Part shown: positions 59,417 through 64,000 of the stretch, piece after piece
Layout: each line of letters opens with the position of its first letter
Numbering within the stretch: position 1 is the stretch's first letter
Assembly (NCBI GenBank): GCA_021229015.1
Contig: CM037790.1
Span: forward strand, 58,810,049-58,874,048
Direction: 5' to 3'
Source of the DNA: Solen grandis
Taxonomy: Eukaryota; Mollusca; Bivalvia; Adapedonta; Solenidae
DNA length: 64,000 nucleotides
Program-made: the position numbers and the translations under genes
Notes under the pieces: generated by a model
Told to the model about the DNA's origin: nothing
The model's database searches: none
What the model saw: only the letters and a program-made list of their open reading frames with translations

Positions 59417-59630
59417 TACTGTGAAATCATTCATTTTCGTGGGACATTAATTTTCGTCGATTCCGTGGAGGGTTATAACCACGAATATTAATCCCCACTA
59501 AAACTTGTCTCTTATTTATAGACCTTACGTTTTCTGGTACATAGATCCACGAATAAATGTACCCACGATATTCCCTAAGGTACATAATCAACAAAATTTA
59601 ATTTAAACGAAAATTAATGATTTTACAGTA
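59417..59630. mobile_element. MITE with TACTGTGAAATCATTCAT ends, copy 2
   Basis: Same family as 58238-58449. Ends TACTGTGAAATCATTCAT and the inverse of ATTAATGATTTTACAGTA; interior CACGAATATTAATCCCCAC and GATCCACGAATAAATG are the complementary-strand forms of words in copy 1, so the two copies read in opposite orientations. Confidence 0.8.
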
Positions 59631-59719
59631 ATCTTTTACTTGTAACTTGAAATATTTTGCATAATTATTTCACACGACAATAATAACTTAATATGTACAT
59701 CTCTGTTCTAAAGGTTCTC

Positions 59720-59721
<2 letters not shown>

Positions 59722-59761
<40 letters not shown>
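59722..59761. repeat. (CT)n microsatellite
   Basis: About 20 CT units. Confidence 0.97.
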
Positions 59762-59764
<3 letters not shown>

Positions 59765-61199
59765 TGTTCTGCTATTCTTAACCGGAACGTCTTGTTAATG
59801 CAGTCATGTCCATCAAATTCGTATTTCACTACGTATACATGGAATGTAATGAAAATGTGTTCTTTTCTGTTCTTTTATACACAAACTGATCACAAATGAA
59901 GAAAATTAGGAATGCAAACCATTGCATATCGTTTGATTTCTGCTTCATTACATTGATTAACGCTTGGCGTGACAGCTGCATTTTTCGCATTGATTTCAAG
60001 CGTCCCAAAAGCTGGCTGCCACCGCCAGACGGCGCTGTCTAATGACCATGAATTTATTTCGGACACGTGGAACTTGGTGGGTTAACGACGCCATGTGCTT
60101 CTGATAGCTGTTCTTGAGGAATTAATGACCGTGGGTTGGAAGGGATATCATTAATGTCATACGTTGTCTATAACGTCATAATGAGGTATCCGTGAGAGGA
60201 TGAAGAAATAACAAGTGATGTAGAAATTCCGCTAAAATCAGGTTTACTGTATGGAAGAAATGCACCCCTTTTTGACCTTCAACCTTTACGCGTGACGTTG
60301 ACCTCTGACCTTAGACATGGGTCTTGGTTCTGCATAGTGTCCCATAATTCTGAAAAATATTTGCTATTTGAAATTGATTCCAACAAAGAGGAAGTTGCAG
60401 CCCCGAAAAAAAGTATGTTATTTTAACCTCTGAGTTCGACATTGATATTTGAGCTTTGAACCTGAGTTATATTTTATGTGGCATTAATTTCTTTTTATGT
60501 AACAAAATCAAAATGTTAAAAATTTTTGAAGACGTCCGCAAAATCAACGAAATTTAGTCCCCAACGGCAATTAATTATGCAGTTTTCTTAATATCTATAG
60601 TTGTTTGGACTAACATGACATTTCTGGGATAGTTTCCATGCAATACATATCGGCATGTTCAACAGATCGGTCTGTGAATACCCGCAGTTTGTTCTTGTCG
60701 CCAATAACATGTCTGTGTAGTCCGCAAAACGAAGTATGTGGTGACCGAAGACGGCCTCTTTTGTGATTACCTCGGGGATTTATTGAAGAGGACAGGAGAA
60801 AGTTAACTCCCTTGTCTGACATGCAGATTGTTCCTTGTTGGTAATGCAGAAGCATTGCACTGCTTTTGTTTTTATAGAAAAGCGGAATGTATTTTTACAA
60901 GACCCTTTTTGATCTCGAGCATACGAGAGATTATCCTGCTGAACAAATAAAAAAACGTTTGTCCCTTATGTTGTATAATTGTGCTATTTTTATTAGAAAG
61001 AAAAATATCACGGATTGACTGACTTCCTTATAATGTTGAATTAGTTATAAACCAAATGTTTTAGGTTATTTTAATTCATTTTATACAGTCTGCAACATAT
61101 GATGAACTATATCTTTATACATTTTATAAAGAAAAAAGACATATGTGATTTTTGTGCAAATAATCTTTCAAAGTTAAAAAAAATATATAAATAAGGTGA

Positions 61200-63200
61200 T
61201 TTGTTTTTAAGGTAATCCGTGTATCATTTATTATGATGCATACATTATAATCATGTCCCTCAAATGTTTAAAAAAACTTCAGTGCAGAGACTTAGCGTTA
61301 TTGGCTTTTTTGCTGCAAGTCTTAAAACTTACATTTACTATAAAATTCCCATAATCACTTGATGGACCATGGTCACAATTTAATGATTAATAGGTTACCT
61401 TAGAAACTATATAAATATGTTTAGTCGTCCCTTTCCTTTTTTTTTAACTTTATGACTTCAATACATCTAGTGTCTTTAACTACTCGTTGTATAATACATA
61501 TAGTATTCTATAATCTAAATAAATAAACCAATAAATGCTTTAATGACACTCTTTTAGAGGTATGTGATGCATTTGATATAAGCCGTTGCGGTCAAATTTC
61601 ATGTTTGAATTTTAATTCAATGTCCTACTGGTTTATTATAGAGTGTTGTTTATTTGACTCCTTTGTAATTATATTTACTATCTCCTGTTTTGTTCTCATA
61701 CGTTCTACACTGATCTAAGTCTATCAGCTTTTTATCAATGGAATGCAAATAAATTCTTCGTTACGAGTATTTGAATCAGTTCTCCTTTTTTTTCTTTTAG
61801 TTCATTGTGCTTATCTTCTCTTTGGTGGAAAATTTATTTCATCCGTACGACAGTCGGGTTCACAGGTATATTTTGTTTGCATTTCAGCCAGAAAATGGTA
61901 GATGAAACAGATATTCATGAAAGTGTTTCGTTAGCTGTTGTTAACTACCCTGTGATGGTTTGGTGAAGGCACATTTGTTGACTCATAAAATATTTAGATC
62001 CTTGATCTTTGTACGGAATTAAAGCTCAAATAAATGTGAATATAGTCTGTTCAGAATATACTCTGGCATTTTATGCATCAAATCTGTAAATATACACATA
62101 ACATTTCTTTAATCTAGGGAAATATTGCATTGAAAATATGCTTTGAGGGTTTATTAGATATTAGGATATCGCCTATTTGGTGCCTATTTGATATTTTCTC
62201 AAATATATGTTTCCTCCATTATTCGTTTCGAGTGATTTATATCTCTTTAGTTTCGGATTTATCACAAATCAAATCATTTATATCCGTTTCAGATTGATCA
62301 CAAATCAAATATATGTCATTCGTTTTTGATTTATCACAAATCAGATAATTGATTTCCGTTTTAGATTTATCACAAACCAAATAATTGATATTCGTTTTAG
62401 ATTTATCACACATCACAGTTTAAATAATTAATATACGTTTCAGTTTATCACAAACCAAATGATTGATATCTGTTACAGATATATCACACATCACATATCA
62501 AATAGATTTTATCGGTCTCTAATTTATCACAAATCAAATGATTGATATCCGTTACAGATATATCACACATCTCTGTAATGATAAGACTTGAATAGCTTGT
62601 TGTGATCTGAAAAAAAAAAATCCTTTACATGTTTTTCTATCTAGTTATATAAACAGAAAAAGTGTGAAATATATCAATCAAATTTATTTTATTTTATGCA
62701 CTTTCTGAAATCCATAAATATTGAACTGCCTGTTTATTACTTTTTAAGTAATAATTACTATCAAAGGTACATTGTTTTAGAACACGCATACGGGGGTTAT
62801 GCTTTTGTCTAAACATAGTTAAACCCCAATTAATAAAGAAATTTTAATTTTAATTAATTTTATTGTCTAAAATAGATATATTTACATTCGGTTCTTACGC
62901 CATTGGTTGCTTTGCTACATAGAAGCCCATTATTTTTGATAATTCTTTTATTATTTGCATGAATAATATTATATGATCAAAAAAGCTTAAATTTCATCAA
63001 GGTAAACCATCCATTATTAAATTATAATCATGGTAAAAACCGTTCTTCAAATGCTTAAAAGAGTTCAATGCAGATGCATGCATCCATTGACTTTGAGTTG
63101 AAGGCTCCTTTGCTCAAAGTCAATAAAGGCTTGCAATTACTATAAGATTCCTTTGATCACTTGATAGACCATATCCCATGATGGATTGATTACCTTTAAC
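61200..63200. repeat. Two diverged copies of a ~200-bp sequence
   Basis: 61200-61400 and 62990-63200 share, in order, an ATTATAATCATG block, CTCAAATG/TTCAAATG with TTAAAA, TTCARTGCAGA, TTACTATAARATTCC, ATCACTTGAT(G/A)GACCAT and GATT..TTACCTT. They are about 1.8 kb apart in the same orientation. This is either an old dispersed repeat or a duplication. Confidence 0.6.
62235..62580. repeat. Degenerate minisatellite, ~45-60-bp unit
   Basis: Repeated TTTATCACAAATCAAATGAT with GATATCCGTTTCAG/TTACAG variants, about seven units of uneven length. Confidence 0.75.
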
Positions 63201-64000
63201 AAAATGATGACAAATCAATTTACAACAACTATTTTATTCACTTGTGGAGACAAGTTTCGAATCCTGTGATGGTAAATGAACTAGATAGTTTACCTTTCAC
63301 CGACTTTGCTTTTCCATAGATTATTTGGCAAGTCTTGAAAACAAAATCTTCACGCCAAACAAAAACTCTCATCTATATTAGTAAAGCAAGTTCAAATGTT
63401 TAAAAACTATACATCTGAAACGACAACTGTTCTCTAAAAGTCGAACAAGACACAATTATCTTATATGTCAAACAAAAGAGATGATTCAGATAGTCATGTC
63501 ATTGTAGCGAACACTACCTTTGACTTCTAATTAAACAGAGGCTTCTCCGAGTTATTTTTGACTTGAAACAAAAGCTCTAATTTCTTTCCAAATTCTCCAA
63601 ACGTGAAATTCAAGATGCACTCGTAACCCCCAAACTTCTGAAGTTAAAAAGAGCCTAAACAATTACATCGTCAATCACGTTCATATACGATCCTTTGCAA
63701 CCAAACATCGTTAATCATGTTTATTTAAGATCGTTGACAACCAATAATTGCATCTGAAGATCTTGATAGATTTAGCTAATTGGAAAATGCATACTCTTAC
63801 GTATTTGTGAAGTATGCAATATCCTAATTTACAGAAACAAATGGGATGGTGAAGAACAATACACTTCAAACATTTGATGATCGATAATTGAGTGATTGAT
63901 TATCATGACTAAGAATGCCTGAGCTTGCTGGGAAAATTTTGTTCAGTAACCTTTTCCCATGCTGATTCTGAATCGCAATTGTTCCCATCGATATAGACAG

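Larger units (their letters stand above)
59762..64000. other. Gene-free AT-rich right end
   Basis: No supported exon or RNA gene. It contains a degenerate minisatellite (62235-62580) and two distant diverged copies of one ~200-bp sequence (61200-61400 and 62990-63200). The remainder is ordinary AT-rich DNA. Confidence 0.55.

Overview
The window is animal nuclear DNA and is most likely from a bivalve mollusc. The support is AT-rich non-coding sequence, GT-AG introns, several tRNA-derived SINE families, clam/oyster-type tandem-repeat-bearing rolling-circle elements, MITEs, a truncated L1/Tx1-like LINE and a solo LTR. The species call is inference from repeat style. There are no operons, no ribosome binding sites and no CRISPR array. 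A run of exactly 100 N (19075-19174) marks a scaffold gap.

Layout. 1-2.1 kb: a weakly supported spliced minus-strand transcript with a SINE in its intron. 2.5-8.5 kb: a decayed autonomous Helitron of the Helentron type (DUF6570-like N-terminus, HUH Rep, PIF1-type helicase, C-terminal endonuclease/exonuclease/phosphatase domain), broken by three frameshifts and followed by a 20-bp-stem hairpin. 9.8-18.2 kb: a piggyBac-like MITE and two unrelated families of probable non-autonomous Helentrons (HINE-like). Both families have sub-terminal inverted repeats, a tandem-repeat core, and a 3' hairpin followed by CTTGTT. One copy is split by a 5'-truncated LINE with a 13-bp target duplication. 18.2-24 kb: poor-looking contig edge, gap, then about 4.8 kb of a ~106-bp satellite whose monomer is itself a hairpin. 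24-34 kb: SINEs, nested insertions, microsatellites and an old local duplication. 34.2-37.6 kb: the one convincing host gene, a small secreted 8-cysteine protein in three coding exons, with an orphan alternative or duplicated signal-peptide exon 1.9 kb upstream. 38.1-40.1 kb: a complex minisatellite. 46.85-52.7 kb: about 170 copies of a 34-bp minisatellite, homogeneous in the centre and different at the edges. 53-64 kb: MITEs, SINEs, a solo LTR and unremarkable AT-rich sequence.

Working together. The genes form no pathway. What is coherent is the mobile-element ecology: the broken Helentron is the sort of enzyme source that HINE-like elements use, and the LINE is the sort that could serve SINEs. 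That is inference: no shared terminal sequence between the Helentron and the HINE-like copies was found here. Most long open frames in the repeats are artefacts of repeat units whose length is divisible by three.
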